This document shows, piece after piece, positions 26,310 through 35,237 of a stretch of 64,000 bases of DNA. A model generated the notes under the pieces. It made no database searches. It saw nothing but the letters and a program-made list of their open reading frames with translations, and was not told the DNA's origin. The stretch's first letter is position 1; each line of letters begins with the position of its first letter. The DNA comes from Dickeya aquatica (GTDB lineage: Bacteria; Pseudomonadota; Gammaproteobacteria; Enterobacterales; Enterobacteriaceae), in contig NZ_LT615367.1 in NCBI RefSeq assembly GCF_900095885.1, positions 124,001-188,000 of the forward strand, given 5' to 3'. The position numbers and the translations under genes are program-made.

Positions 26310-28459
26310 TGGCTACCTTTGTATTTCGTTTTTAACTGACGAAACCAGGCCTTGCGCGTTTCAAGGCTAATGTCTTGTGTGCCGCAGTCGTTGCTGCCGC
26401 TGGGGGCGAAGCAGTAGATAGCGCGATATAACGCATAGCTTTTATCGTCTGTTGCGGCTTTGGCATCGGCGATGACTTGCATATAGTTATCCAGCCGGGT
26501 AAAGCGGTTGCCCGCATAGTGAGGGCGGGCGTCGGTCAGGCCGGTGAGCATGTTGCCTTCGTCCCAGTCAAACCGGACATCGGTTCCGGTACGCAGAAAA
26601 AACTCGCCCAGGCAGTTGAGGGAATGGGCATCGCGGGCGTTCTGGCTGAGTGTCGTCACCGTCTCTTGCAGGCTTGGGCAACTATAACCGTCTTCGGTAT
26701 CGCTGCCGTCCCAGCTAAAAGTGTTCAGATCCTCGTTGCCCCAACTGGGGTCATCGCTATTTTGCAGCGGCGTGATGGTTTTCAGCAGGGCGCTGTCTTT
26801 AAGAAAGTCGCTGTAGTTTCGATGCATGAGTTGCCTGGTCAGCAAGGTGTGCAGGGCGATAACCCGTTCTTCATGGGTTTGCTGCGCGCCGGTTTGCTGG
26901 CGCAGTAGCTGCGCATCCGCGCTGGTTTTCAGTATTGCCGAGCGAAAACGCAGATTTTTTACCGGGCTTTCTGGCGTGAAGACGCGCTCCGGCTGGTCGT
27001 TCGCGACCAGCGTTCTGGCCAGCGCCAGTTGCAGGAATTGTTGCTGGATGTAGCTGGTTTTCAGCGTTAGCAGATGCCGCCAGTGTGCTTCGGCGTCGCC
27101 CCACTGTTTTTGCTGCTCCAGCGCCAGCCCGCGTAACACCTGGGTGCTAAACAGCGTCGTGTCGTGCAGATCTTCGGCTGTGGTCATCGGCAACGTGTTG
27201 AGCACCGCGTGGTAATCATGTTGGACGTAAAAGGCGAAAGCCGCCTGCAAATAGCGAAACTCTTCCTGCATGCCCGCCTTTTCAAACAGCGGCTGCTGGC
27301 GGGTCAGCTCTTCTTGCTGCAACGGTGGCATCAGTCTTTGTATTTCAGGGCTACGCAGGCGTTTCAAATCCTGTACCAGCATCAGGAGCGGGGCGTCAGC
27401 CGATGTGGTAAATGACGTGTTTTCCAGTAACTTATTGTCCACTTCATTAATCATCAGTTGCAGTTCCTGAGCGGTTTTAGCCTGGCTTAATGCCTGCCCG
27501 GAACGCATCGCCAGCGCAGCGGTATCGCCGATTATCCATTCCGCCCGCCGATAGAGCCCTGCGGCAGAATCGACATAGTGCCCGTTCGGGTAGCTTTTCA
27601 GGTAATCAGCGATGTGCTCAATCGCCCGCTGCCCGAGGGCTTTATCGGCTTTGGCCGGGTCAAACATGCTGTATTCATCAAGCGAGTCTTTCATCGCCTG
27701 ATTAATCGCTACCCGAATCAGCATATAGCGCGCGGTTTCGGCAACCCAGGCTTGCGTGGCTTTGGTCAGTGACGAGAATTCCTGCTCCGCCCTGTCGAAT
27801 AAACCGTCATAGAACGCTGTAGCCGCAATCAGATAGCGCCGCAGCTCTCCGGCATGGCCGCTCTCCGGTAGCGCGTTCAGATCGGCACTGACATCACTGA
27901 TACCGTATTCGTTGGATAGCATTCTCACACGCACCAGCGCCAGTTGGGTGCGGTGCGCATCGCTTAATTCTTTATCGGCCAGCAGTAAATCGAAGAAGGC
28001 TTCCAGCGCGGGCAAATCATTAGAAACCCAGCGACCATCCAGATCGACCGGCGTTAAATCACGCAGTTTCTCTATTTCCGGGGCAGGAAAATGCAACAGC
28101 GTCGCTTTGTGTACCAGTGAGGTGTTTTTCTCACTGTCTTTGTCATCGTTAGAGCGGCTCAGGCTATCGCTAATGGTGGTGATATCGCTGTCCGTGTCTG
28201 CCACGCCCATCAGTTGGCTGCTGGTAAAAGGGTCGATGCGGGTGCGGGTTTGATCGGGCATGGGCTGAGACAACAGAATGCGATTACGGTAACTTTGCAG
28301 CAGAGCCAGATTGGTTCGGGTGTCGTTTTCAGGAAAAAGGTAAGGAACCGCCATGCTGCAATTCGCGTAGAAACTGTCGCACTCCATATCGCCTGACGCA
28401 AAGGCAGGCATTTGTCCCAGGAGCGTGATAAGTCCGGCCAGCAAGGCTAATCCTTTCAT
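26279..28459 (-). CDS. exported helical-repeat protein of unknown function, DUF3142 partner
   Basis: 726 residues with a clear signal peptide (MKGLALLAGLITLLGQMPAFASG) and AGGAAA ribosome-binding site. The mature protein is helical and TPR-like: repeats with conserved Ala/Leu/Tyr spacing run from about residue 185 to 480, including DYLKSYPNGHYVDSAAGLYR, which is the tetratricopeptide style of outer-membrane lipoprotein BamD-like proteins. Two short Cys-containing regions occur (ECDSFYANCS near the N-terminus; about 600-640). I do not recognise a named family. The overlapping DUF3142 gene downstream suggests a two-protein periplasmic unit. DNA composition matches the chromosome, so this is likely core rather than acquired. 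Confidence 0.75.
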   Translation of the reverse strand: MKGLALLAGLITLLGQMPAFASGDMECDSFYANCSMAVPYLFPENDTRTNLALLQSYRNRILLSQPMPDQTRTRIDPFTSSQLMGVADTDSDITTISDSLSRSNDDKDSEKNTSLVHKATLLHFPAPEIEKLRDLTPVDLDGRWVSNDLPALEAFFDLLLADKELSDAHRTQLALVRVRMLSNEYGISDVSADLNALPESGHAGELRRYLIAATAFYDGLFDRAEQEFSSLTKATQAWVAETARYMLIRVAINQAMKDSLDEYSMFDPAKADKALGQRAIEHIADYLKSYPNGHYVDSAAGLYRRAEWIIGDTAALAMRSGQALSQAKTAQELQLMINEVDNKLLENTSFTTSADAPLLMLVQDLKRLRSPEIQRLMPPLQQEELTRQQPLFEKAGMQEEFRYLQAAFAFYVQHDYHAVLNTLPMTTAEDLHDTTLFSTQVLRGLALEQQKQWGDAEAHWRHLLTLKTSYIQQQFLQLALARTLVANDQPERVFTPESPVKNLRFRSAILKTSADAQLLRQQTGAQQTHEERVIALHTLLTRQLMHRNYSDFLKDSALLKTITPLQNSDDPSWGNEDLNTFSWDGSDTEDGYSCPSLQETVTTLSQNARDAHSLNCLGEFFLRTGTDVRFDWDEGNMLTGLTDARPHYAGNRFTRLDNYMQVIADAKAATDDKSYALYRAIYCFAPSGSNDCGTQDISLETRKAWFRQLKTKYKGSQWARQLKYYW

Positions 28460-28748
28460 GTCTTTTTCCTGTTCAACATACTGAATAATATCAAGCGTAT
28501 TTCTTCTCTGAAGGGGAGCTCGCCTTAATGTGATGGCGCATATCCGCCTGGATTCAGAGGCCGTTTGTTATGGCAGCGACGATATGTTTTTACTGGAATG
28601 TTTTTTTACGGGGATGCCGATACACCCGGCACACTCTACCCGAGCGGGAGAAAAACTCAATCGGAAGGCGTGACGGATGTGACGCCAGACGGATGATGCC
28701 CCGCACTCGTTGGTTCCGGCGGGGCGGTTATTATTGCGTGGCGGCGCG

Positions 28749-30119
28749 TTAACGCAGGTACAACGGCAGCCACACGGTGAGCTGCAAACCGCCGAGCGGG
28801 CTGTTATCGGCTTTAATCCAGCCCTGATGCTGGGAAATCGCCGTTTCGACAATCGCCAGCCCGAGACCTGTGCCGCCGGATTCGCGGTCACGGGCTTCAT
28901 CGGTACGGTAGAAGGGGCGGAAGATTTGCTCACGATCTTCGGGTTTCACACCCGGCCCATCGTCCCCCACCACAATGGTCACGCCTTGATTATCGACGGC
29001 GAACGAGACGGCAATGTGGCTGTATGAGTAGCGCAGCGCGTTACGCACGATGTTTTCCAGCGCACTGTCGAGCGCGGTGGGGTTGCCAAACAGCGGCCAC
29101 GGGCCCGGCGGGGAGAGCACTTCCAGAGTTTTGCCCATTTGTTCGGCTTCAAAACGGGCATCATCCAGCACATCGTTCCAGAGCGAATCGGCTTGCAACG
29201 CTTCGCGCGACAAATCGTGGCGGTGCTGATTACGCGACAGTTCAAGCAAGTCGTTAATCATGCCATCAAGGCGCAGCGTCTCGGTTTCAATGCGATTGAG
29301 CTCGTTTCCCTCTCCCTGCCGACGGCGCAGCAGCGCCGTAGCCAGTTGCAACCGGGTTAATGGGGTGCGTAGTTCATGGGAAATATCGGATAACAGGCGC
29401 TGTTGTGCCGTTACCATGCGCTCAAGGGCACTGACCATCTGGTTAAAACTGGCACCGGTGGCCCGGAATTCCTGCGGGCCGGATTCCAGCTCCGGGTGCT
29501 GTTGCAAGTTACCACGTGACACTTCGTCCGCCGCCATTTTGAGCTTACGGGCGGGTTTCGCCAGGCTCCAGGCCAGCCACAATAGCAACGGTGAGCTGGT
29601 GAGCATGGTGACAATCAGCAACAGTAACGGACGGTCAAACAACAGGTTAATAAAATCTGATTGCGAGTTGCTGGCGGGGCGCAGCATGTACATCAGGTAG
29701 CTGTCTTCACCATCGCGCACCGCAAATGGCCCCAGTAGTTCGAGGCGGCCATATTTTTTCTTCTGCGGAAAATCGGCGCTGTCAGACTGGCCGATAAAGT
29801 TGCGCACCATCTGCATTTCGTTGCGCTGTGCGCCAATAACACGCCCCTCACTTGTCACCAGCAGCAGGCGCTGACCGGGCGGGGCCCATTTTTCAGTAAT
29901 ACGAAAGAGCCGCCGCCACCACAGCAGGTCATTTGCCGGATCGCTCGCCAGTTCTGCTTCAATATGCTGTTCGAGCATTAAACCCTGCCGCTGTTCGCTT
30001 TCCAGCAACGGGGTGAGTTGCCGCGAGTCCAGCTTCGGCAACATCAGCACCAGCATCAGTACCAGTGCCAATGTCAGCCAGAAAATAGCGAAGATTCGGG
30101 CGGTTAGGCTATTAATCAT
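28749..30119 (-). CDS. cpxA: envelope-stress sensor histidine kinase CpxA
   Basis: 456 residues (E. coli 457): TM1 near 8-29, periplasmic sensor to about 163, TM2 (LLLLIVTMLTSSPLLLWLAW), HAMP, then DHp with the phospho-accepting His in SDISHELRTPLTRL (about 248), N-box ENIVRNALRY, G1 GDDGPGV and G2 GGTGLGLAI. It senses misfolded envelope proteins and phosphorylates CpxR; CpxP inhibits it. It starts 16 bp after the cpxR stop, in the standard cpxRA operon. A weak GC hairpin (28698-28725) lies beyond its stop; the 289-bp interval before the next gene holds nothing else I can support. Confidence 0.97.
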   Translation of the reverse strand: MINSLTARIFAIFWLTLALVLMLVLMLPKLDSRQLTPLLESEQRQGLMLEQHIEAELASDPANDLLWWRRLFRITEKWAPPGQRLLLVTSEGRVIGAQRNEMQMVRNFIGQSDSADFPQKKKYGRLELLGPFAVRDGEDSYLMYMLRPASNSQSDFINLLFDRPLLLLIVTMLTSSPLLLWLAWSLAKPARKLKMAADEVSRGNLQQHPELESGPQEFRATGASFNQMVSALERMVTAQQRLLSDISHELRTPLTRLQLATALLRRRQGEGNELNRIETETLRLDGMINDLLELSRNQHRHDLSREALQADSLWNDVLDDARFEAEQMGKTLEVLSPPGPWPLFGNPTALDSALENIVRNALRYSYSHIAVSFAVDNQGVTIVVGDDGPGVKPEDREQIFRPFYRTDEARDRESGGTGLGLAIVETAISQHQGWIKADNSPLGGLQLTVWLPLYLR

Positions 30120-30135
30120 GCCATCAAGACCTGCG

Positions 30136-30834
30136 TCATGCGGTAGATACCATCAAGTAGCCCCTGCCGCGCAATGTCTTGAACCAGGGCAGCCCATCTT
30201 TGCGTTCCGGTAATTTGCGCCGCAGGTTGGAGATGTGCATATCAATGGCGCGGTCAAACGGCGTTAAACGTTTACCCAGCACTTCCTGGCTCAGGTGATC
30301 GCGGGAGACGACTTGCCCCAGACGCTGCGCCAGCAAATATAACAAGGTAAATTCAGTACCGGTCAAATCCAGCACGACATCATCAAAACTCGCCTCCTGG
30401 CGACCGGGGTTCAGCCTGAGCGCATCCACCTCAATAATCGGGGCGCTGGCTTCGCCAGACTGCTGTTGATCGGTCCAGTTTGAACGGCGCAGTATGGCGC
30501 GGATACGGGCAACCAATTCGCGGTCATTGAATGGCTTAGGCAGATAATCGTCCGCGCCCAGTTCCAGACCCAGTACGCGATCAAGCTCGCTGCCGCGTGC
30601 GGTAAGCATAATCACCGGCGTTTGGTAACGCTGGCGCACTTCTTTGAGCGTATCGATGCCGTTTTTCTTCGGCATCATGATATCCAGCAGTAACAAATCC
30701 ACCGAATCATCCAACACGCTTAACGCCTGTTCGCCATCATGGGCGACAACGACGTTAAAGCCTTCCATCTCGAGCAATTCCCGCAACAGGGATGTGAGCT
30801 CGCGATCGTCATCAACCAACAGGATTTTGTTCAT
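30136..30834 (-). CDS. cpxR: envelope-stress response regulator CpxR
   Basis: 232 residues, the same length as E. coli CpxR. Receiver domain (1-120) with acidic pocket DDD (8-10), phospho-acceptor Asp51 in LLLLDIMMPKKNG and Lys in YLPKPF; OmpR-type winged helix from about 135 (LTGTEFTLLYLLAQ, RAIDMHISNLRRKL). GGAGG precedes the start. It is divergent from cpxP over 200 bp that contain a perfect CpxR box, so autoregulation and cpxP induction from the same site are expected as in E. coli. Confidence 0.97.
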   Translation of the reverse strand: MNKILLVDDDRELTSLLRELLEMEGFNVVVAHDGEQALSVLDDSVDLLLLDIMMPKKNGIDTLKEVRQRYQTPVIMLTARGSELDRVLGLELGADDYLPKPFNDRELVARIRAILRRSNWTDQQQSGEASAPIIEVDALRLNPGRQEASFDDVVLDLTGTEFTLLYLLAQRLGQVVSRDHLSQEVLGKRLTPFDRAIDMHISNLRRKLPERKDGLPWFKTLRGRGYLMVSTA

Positions 30835-30888
30835 GATTTACCTACCTCCACGGGCAAAATACGTCATAGATCGCAGCTATTCCATGAC

Positions 30889-30903
30889 TTTACGTAGTTT
30901 TAC
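30889..30903 (-). promoter_or_regulatory. perfect CpxR box between cpxR and cpxP
   Basis: On the minus strand the sequence is GTAAA-ACTAC-GTAAA, an exact match to the CpxR consensus GTAAA-N5-GTAAA. It lies 55 bp upstream of the cpxR start and 130 bp upstream of cpxP, and can serve both promoters. Confidence 0.92.
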
Positions 30904-31034
30904 ATCCTCTGACGCATGTTTGCAGCAGGGCAATTAGACTGAGTTCCATCGATTCGCCAGACAGTATACGACACGCGTCAGGTAATACGCTCGATACGCC
31001 ATCAGAGTCGTATGCAGATACAGAGGAGTTACCG

Positions 31035-31613
31035 ATGCGGGGCACCATCATCACATTATCCTGTGCTTCGTTGCTGATGTTGGTCAGCGGTACTGTTATG
31101 GCAACTGAAAATAGCGTGACCGATAACGACATACAAAGCCATGCTGCCGAAAGCAATACGAACGTACCGGGGCACTGTTATCGGGACGACTCTGCCACGA
31201 AACGCGGGGCGAGTCAGCAGAGTATGTTTGACGGTGTGAAATTAACCGAGAATCAGCGCCAGCAAATGCGCGATTTAATGCGCCAGATGCGTTATGAGCA
31301 GCCGATTTATGACGCTAATGATGTAGAAACCATGCATCAGTTAATGACGGCAGAAAATTTTGATGCTCCGGCCGTTCAGGCGCTGGTGACAAAAATGGTG
31401 CAGGCGCAAATTACGCATAAAGTGGAAATGGCCCGTATCAGCAACCAGATGTACAACATGCTGACGTCAGAGCAAAAAGCAATTTTGAATCAAAAACATG
31501 AACAAGTTATGCAGGCGGTGCGCCAGCAAATGCCCGCCTCAACTACAGCCCCTCAGCGTGTTGAGCAACGTTTAACGCCGCTCCAGCAAGGGTTAGCGAA
31601 CGGTAATGAGTAA
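31035..31613 (+). CDS. cpxP: periplasmic Cpx-pathway inhibitor CpxP
   Basis: 192 residues with signal peptide (to about VMATEN) and GAGGAG-type ribosome-binding site. The CpxP/Spy fold is marked by LTENQRQQMRDLMRQMR (first LTxxQ motif, about residue 70) and LTSEQKAILNQKHEQVM (second, about 150), with ETMHQLMTAENFD between, all as in E. coli CpxP. It binds CpxA's sensor domain and delivers misfolded proteins to DegP. It is longer than E. coli CpxP (166) because of an extended, polar mature N-terminus and a Thr/Gln-rich tail. The tail-fibre array begins 380 bp downstream, after a terminator. Confidence 0.93.
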   Translation: MRGTIITLSCASLLMLVSGTVMATENSVTDNDIQSHAAESNTNVPGHCYRDDSATKRGASQQSMFDGVKLTENQRQQMRDLMRQMRYEQPIYDANDVETMHQLMTAENFDAPAVQALVTKMVQAQITHKVEMARISNQMYNMLTSEQKAILNQKHEQVMQAVRQQMPASTTAPQRVEQRLTPLQQGLANGNE

Positions 31614-31760
31614 TGCCGGTTTCTCCGGGTAGTGTGTAGTAGCAGTAAGTCTGTCGTCACCGCAGTTGTGACGCGTAGTAGTGAGTTGTGCTGAGAGTAG
31701 TGTGTAACGTGTGACAGAAGTAACCTGTTTTCCTTGCCATAGACACCATCCCTGTCTTTT

Positions 31761-31788
31761 AGCCCGCCTTGATGGCGGGCTTTTTTTT
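31761..31788 (+). terminator. Rho-independent terminator between cpxP and the tail-fibre array
   Basis: AGCCCGCC (31761-31768) pairs with GGCGGGCT (31774-31781) around a five-base loop, followed by eight T. The same CCCGCC/GGCGGG hairpin is repeated after later tail-fibre cassettes, so it probably belongs to the array's ancestral unit. The remaining gap to 31994 carries the leader of the first fibre gene. Confidence 0.85.
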
Positions 31789-31994
31789 ATCCCTCGCCCG
31801 TCCATTTGGGGCTCTCTCGTTGTGCCATTACTCTCCCAACGCCGTACGCAGGCGTTGTGTTTAGTCTGTCTGCATACTGTTTTGTGTTGCCTCAATGAAC
31901 GTGAATGCCTTGCACATCGCGTGTTGAGAGGGTGGCGAAGTGGGCTCCATAACAGAGATGGAACCCGTAGCGTGGATTCTGATTGAGAGATGTT

Positions 31995-33110
31995 ATGAGC
32001 GCAAAATATACAACGCTGCTGACGCAGGTAGGGGAAAATAAACTGGCGAAGGCCATCGCTCAGGGCAGGCAACTGGCGATTACCCAGATGGGGGTGGGAG
32101 ACGGTGGTGGCGTGTTGCCCGCCCCGACTCTTAACCAAACCATGCTGATTAATGAAAAACGGCGCGCGCCGCTCAATACACTGAGTATTGACCCAACCAA
32201 CCCCAGGCAGATTATTGCCGAGCAGGTGATCCCGGAAAATGAAGGGGGTTTTTGGCTGCGGGAGATAGGCTTATACGATGCGGATGGGGATTTAATCGCC
32301 GTCGCCAACTGCCCGGAAACCTACAAGCCGCAGTTACAGGAAGGCTCGGGCCGCGTACAGACGGTACGAGTCACGCTGGCGGTCAGTCAAACAAGTGCCG
32401 TGTCGCTGTCAATTGATGCGACCGTGGTATTTGCTACCCGTAGCTATGTCGATAATGCGCTGGCAAATCATGAAAAGAGTCGCAAACACCCGAATGCCAC
32501 GCTGACGGCGGCGGGTTTGGCACAATTGAGTAACGCCATTGATAGTGATAGCGAAACGCTGGCCGCCACCCCGAAAGCGGTAAAAGCGGCAAACGACAAT
32601 GCAAACGGGCGCGTTCCTTCGCTGCGCCAGGTCAATGGCAAAGCCTTGTCTGCCGATATCATCTTAAATGCAGCAGATGTGGGGGCGATATCCATCAATG
32701 AAATGGCGGGCATTCCGCTGCCGTGGCCGCAGGCAAACGCCCCCGCTGGCTGGCTGAAATGTAACGGCCAGGCGTTTGACAAAGCGCTCTACCCTAAACT
32801 GGCGCAAATTTACCCTTCAGGCTCATTGCCGGATTTGCGCGGCGAATTTATTCGCGGCTGGGATGATGGGCGTGGGGTGGATGCGGGTAGAACCATAGGT
32901 AGTTGGCAGGAATCAACAAAAATATCGGGATACGTCGGAAATGACGGGCATGGATCTCTGGCAAGCGGTGTAGTGGAACAAGATATTGCAGAAATTCATG
33001 CGACATACACACGATATGCGGTGACAACATCTGCTGCATTTCTTGGTTCTAATTTATATAGAGTTAAGCCACGCAACGTCGCTTTTAACTACATCGTGAG
33101 GGCTGCGTGA
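31995..33110 (+). CDS. phage tail-collar fibre protein, cassette 1
   Basis: 371 residues starting at the ATG behind GAGAGA. Residues 1-150 are the tail-fibre N-terminal attachment domain (DUF3751 / phage tail-collar fibre type: AKYTTLLTQVG, MGVGDGGG, VIPENEGGFWLREIGLYD, CPETYKPQLQEGSGRVQTV). A linker with tail-fibre repeats (about 160-235, AAGLAQLSNAIDSDSE) leads to the phage collar domain IPLPWPQANAPAGWLKCNGQ and LPDLRGEFIRGWDDGRGVDAG. A unique tip (about 295-355) ends RNVAFNYIVRAA. Such fibres bind host surface receptors. Unlike cassettes 2-4 it has no tail-fibre assembly gene behind it. No capsid, sheath or baseplate gene is nearby. Confidence 0.88.
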   Translation: MSAKYTTLLTQVGENKLAKAIAQGRQLAITQMGVGDGGGVLPAPTLNQTMLINEKRRAPLNTLSIDPTNPRQIIAEQVIPENEGGFWLREIGLYDADGDLIAVANCPETYKPQLQEGSGRVQTVRVTLAVSQTSAVSLSIDATVVFATRSYVDNALANHEKSRKHPNATLTAAGLAQLSNAIDSDSETLAATPKAVKAANDNANGRVPSLRQVNGKALSADIILNAADVGAISINEMAGIPLPWPQANAPAGWLKCNGQAFDKALYPKLAQIYPSGSLPDLRGEFIRGWDDGRGVDAGRTIGSWQESTKISGYVGNDGHGSLASGVVEQDIAEIHATYTRYAVTTSAAFLGSNLYRVKPRNVAFNYIVRAA

Positions 33111-33232
33111 TGCAGCCACGCGCATATGCTGGGTGCTAAAATACCCCTCCCGCTCCTGCTTTCATCTTGAGAGAAAAAGCGTCGGGCTAATCATCCTTTC
33201 TATTTTATCGACCATCAATAGCGCTCCTCTTT

Positions 33233-33255
33233 CCCGCCTGCTGGCGGGTTTTTTT
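33233..33255 (+). terminator. Rho-independent terminator after fibre cassette 1
   Basis: CCCGCC-TGCT-GGCGGG followed by seven T. It lies in the 314-bp interval 33111-33424, which also holds a leader similar to those of cassettes 3 and 4 (TTGTTGTGCCATCG) and no gene. Confidence 0.88.
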
Positions 33256-33424
33256 GCATCGTATTGTTGTGCCATCGTAGCCAGAACGCCTGTTAAAGGT
33301 AATCGCCTGGGTGCATCACCATAATGGTTGTGAGAAAGCCTGGCACGCCTCTGCCATTTGTCTTTATCGCAGGTGCTCCACGGCTGGCTGATTTTCCGAT
33401 TAATCAACGTAGATGAGAGACACA

Positions 33425-34579
33425 ATGGGAACCAAATACTTCACGTTGTTGACCCGCATTGGAGAAGCCCGGTTAGCCGAGGCGATATCGAAGGGACAAC
33501 CGCTGGAAATTGCCCAAATGGGGGTCGGTGATGGTGGCGGCTCGCTGCAAATACCGAATCCGATGCAAACAAAATTGGTGAATGAGAAACGGCGTGCGTC
33601 AATTAATTCACTCAGCATTGACCCGAATAACACCAACCAGATAATCGCCGAGCAGGTTATTCCAGAAAATGAGGGCGGTTTTTGGCTGCGTGAAATGGGG
33701 TTGTACGATATCGATGGCAATTTAATTGCGGTTGCCAATTGCCCGGAAACCTATAAGCCAGAGCTCAAAGAGGGCTCAGGGCGCGTGCAGACGGTGCGCA
33801 TGATCCTCATCGTCAGCCGTACCGATGCGATAACGCTCAATTTTGACCCGACGGTGGCGCTTGCCACAAGACGCTATGCCGATACCTTGCTGTCCGATCA
33901 CGTTGCAGCGGCAAACCCGCACAAGCAATATGCGCCGCTGGTAAGCCCAGCGTTGAGTGGCGTGCCGACGGCACCAACGGCGGTAGTGGGCACCAGTAAC
34001 AGCCAACTGGCGACCACGGCCTTTGTTAAAGGCGCAATTGAGGCACTGGTAGCCTCTTCCCCGGAGGCACTGAATACGCTCAATGAACTGGCTGCCGCAT
34101 TAGGTAACAACCCAAACTTTGCTACCACCATGACCAATGCTCTGGCGAACAAGCAGCCGCTGGATAACACGCTGACGGCTCTGTCAGGAAAATCCGTTGC
34201 GGCACTGCTCAATTATCTGGGCCTGGGGTCGGCGGCGCAGCGTAATGTTGGCGGTATGCCCGACCAAATCCCCGACATGAGCCATTTTTTGGTTGGGCAG
34301 TCTGGCACGCTAGGGGCGTTTCGCTTGCCATCAGGCCACCTTGTGCAGTTTGATTCCGGTGTTTTGAATAATGTTGGCGGATTTACGAAAAGCTATCCCG
34401 TGCCGTTCCCTAATGCCACCCTTGTGCTAATCGGGGTGATGTACGGTACGTTAGGTCTCAGATGGGTGGCCACACCGAACACCTTTGACAGGTCGGCGGC
34501 GAATATCAATTTCGTCGATGCCACCACAGGTAACGGTATGACGGGGCAAACCGTAGGTTATTTGGCGATAGGTTACTGA
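33425..34579 (+). CDS. phage tail fibre protein, cassette 2 (different tip)
   Basis: 384 residues. The N-terminal 150 residues are close to cassette 4 and similar to 1 and 3 (GTKYFTLLTRIGEARLAEA, VIPENEGGFWLREMG). A linker typical of tail fibres follows (HKQYAPLVSPALSGVPTAPT, then SSPEALNTLNELAAALGNN). The C-terminal third lacks the collar domain of cassettes 1 and 3 and instead reads SGTLGAFRLPSGHLVQF...GQTVGYLAIGY, the pattern of the small beta-sandwich receptor tips seen in other tail fibres. The cassette is followed two bases later by its own assembly chaperone, forming a two-gene unit. Confidence 0.88.
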   Translation: MGTKYFTLLTRIGEARLAEAISKGQPLEIAQMGVGDGGGSLQIPNPMQTKLVNEKRRASINSLSIDPNNTNQIIAEQVIPENEGGFWLREMGLYDIDGNLIAVANCPETYKPELKEGSGRVQTVRMILIVSRTDAITLNFDPTVALATRRYADTLLSDHVAAANPHKQYAPLVSPALSGVPTAPTAVVGTSNSQLATTAFVKGAIEALVASSPEALNTLNELAAALGNNPNFATTMTNALANKQPLDNTLTALSGKSVAALLNYLGLGSAAQRNVGGMPDQIPDMSHFLVGQSGTLGAFRLPSGHLVQFDSGVLNNVGGFTKSYPVPFPNATLVLIGVMYGTLGLRWVATPNTFDRSAANINFVDATTGNGMTGQTVGYLAIGY

Positions 34580-34580
34580 T

Positions 34581-35015
34581 ATGAAAAATATGAAAAGCGT
34601 TTATTCACCCTCGCAGAATGTGATTTATCCCGCACAGCTTTACGCCGACTATCAACGTGCTGGCACATGGCCTGCTGATGGAATAGACATCAGCGATGAT
34701 GATGCCGTGCGGTTCAACCCGGTTAATCAACCAGCAGGCAAGGTGCTGGGGTATGTGGCGGGGGCGCTAGCCTGGGTTAATGAGCCTGCACCATCACCTG
34801 TGCAACTGATCAAAGAAGCCGAGCTAAGACGCCAGCAGCTTCTTGCAACGGCCAATACCCTGACGGCCGACTGGCGAACAGAGCTTGCACTGGGGATTAT
34901 TGATGATGAGGATAAAGCGAAACTGGTTGAATGGATGAAATACATTAAAGCCGTGAAAGCCGTAGACACCACGACTGCGCCGAGTGTTAGCTGGCCCGAG
35001 ACACCGAATATGTAG
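34581..35015 (+). CDS. tail fibre assembly protein (Tfa type), cassette 2
   Basis: 144 residues. The N-terminal part (VIYPAQLYADYQRAGTWPADG) and the C-terminal helical part (EAELRRQQLLATANTLTADWRTELALGIIDDEDKAKLVEWMKYIKAVK) match the caudoviral tail fibre assembly family. Tfa proteins chaperone trimerisation of the neighbouring fibre and may stay on its tip. It starts two bases after the fibre stop and is followed by a strong terminator, so the pair is one transcription unit. It differs in its N-terminal half from the chaperones of cassettes 3 and 4, as expected if each is matched to its own fibre tip. Confidence 0.85.
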   Translation: MKNMKSVYSPSQNVIYPAQLYADYQRAGTWPADGIDISDDDAVRFNPVNQPAGKVLGYVAGALAWVNEPAPSPVQLIKEAELRRQQLLATANTLTADWRTELALGIIDDEDKAKLVEWMKYIKAVKAVDTTTAPSVSWPETPNM

Positions 35016-35044
35016 TCGAGTCAGTGGTAATCGTCCCCGTTCTA

Positions 35045-35067
35045 CCCGCCTGCTGGCGGGTTTTTTT
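35045..35067 (+). terminator. Rho-independent terminator after fibre cassette 2
   Basis: CCCGCC (35045-35050), loop TGCT, GGCGGG (35055-35060) and seven T. The 60 bases from here onward are near-identical to those after 33243 and similar to 37134, showing a repeated terminator-plus-leader block. Confidence 0.9.
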
Positions 35068-35237
35068 GCATCGTATTGTTGTGCCATCGCCCCCACAACG
35101 TCCACCGGACGATTTCCCGCCTGCCTGTTTGCATAATGTTGTGAGACGTAACAACGAACAGAGAGGGCTTGCGACGGAGCGGTGTGTACCGGGTCAGTCG
35201 CGATGCCACGAGATGAGAGAAAGCAGGGAGAGAAAGC

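Noticed and set aside
28568-28933. 121-codon minus-strand frame overlapping the end of cpxA
   Set aside because: It overlaps cpxA in another frame and its Arg/Ser/Pro/Cys-rich composition is that of a shadow frame.
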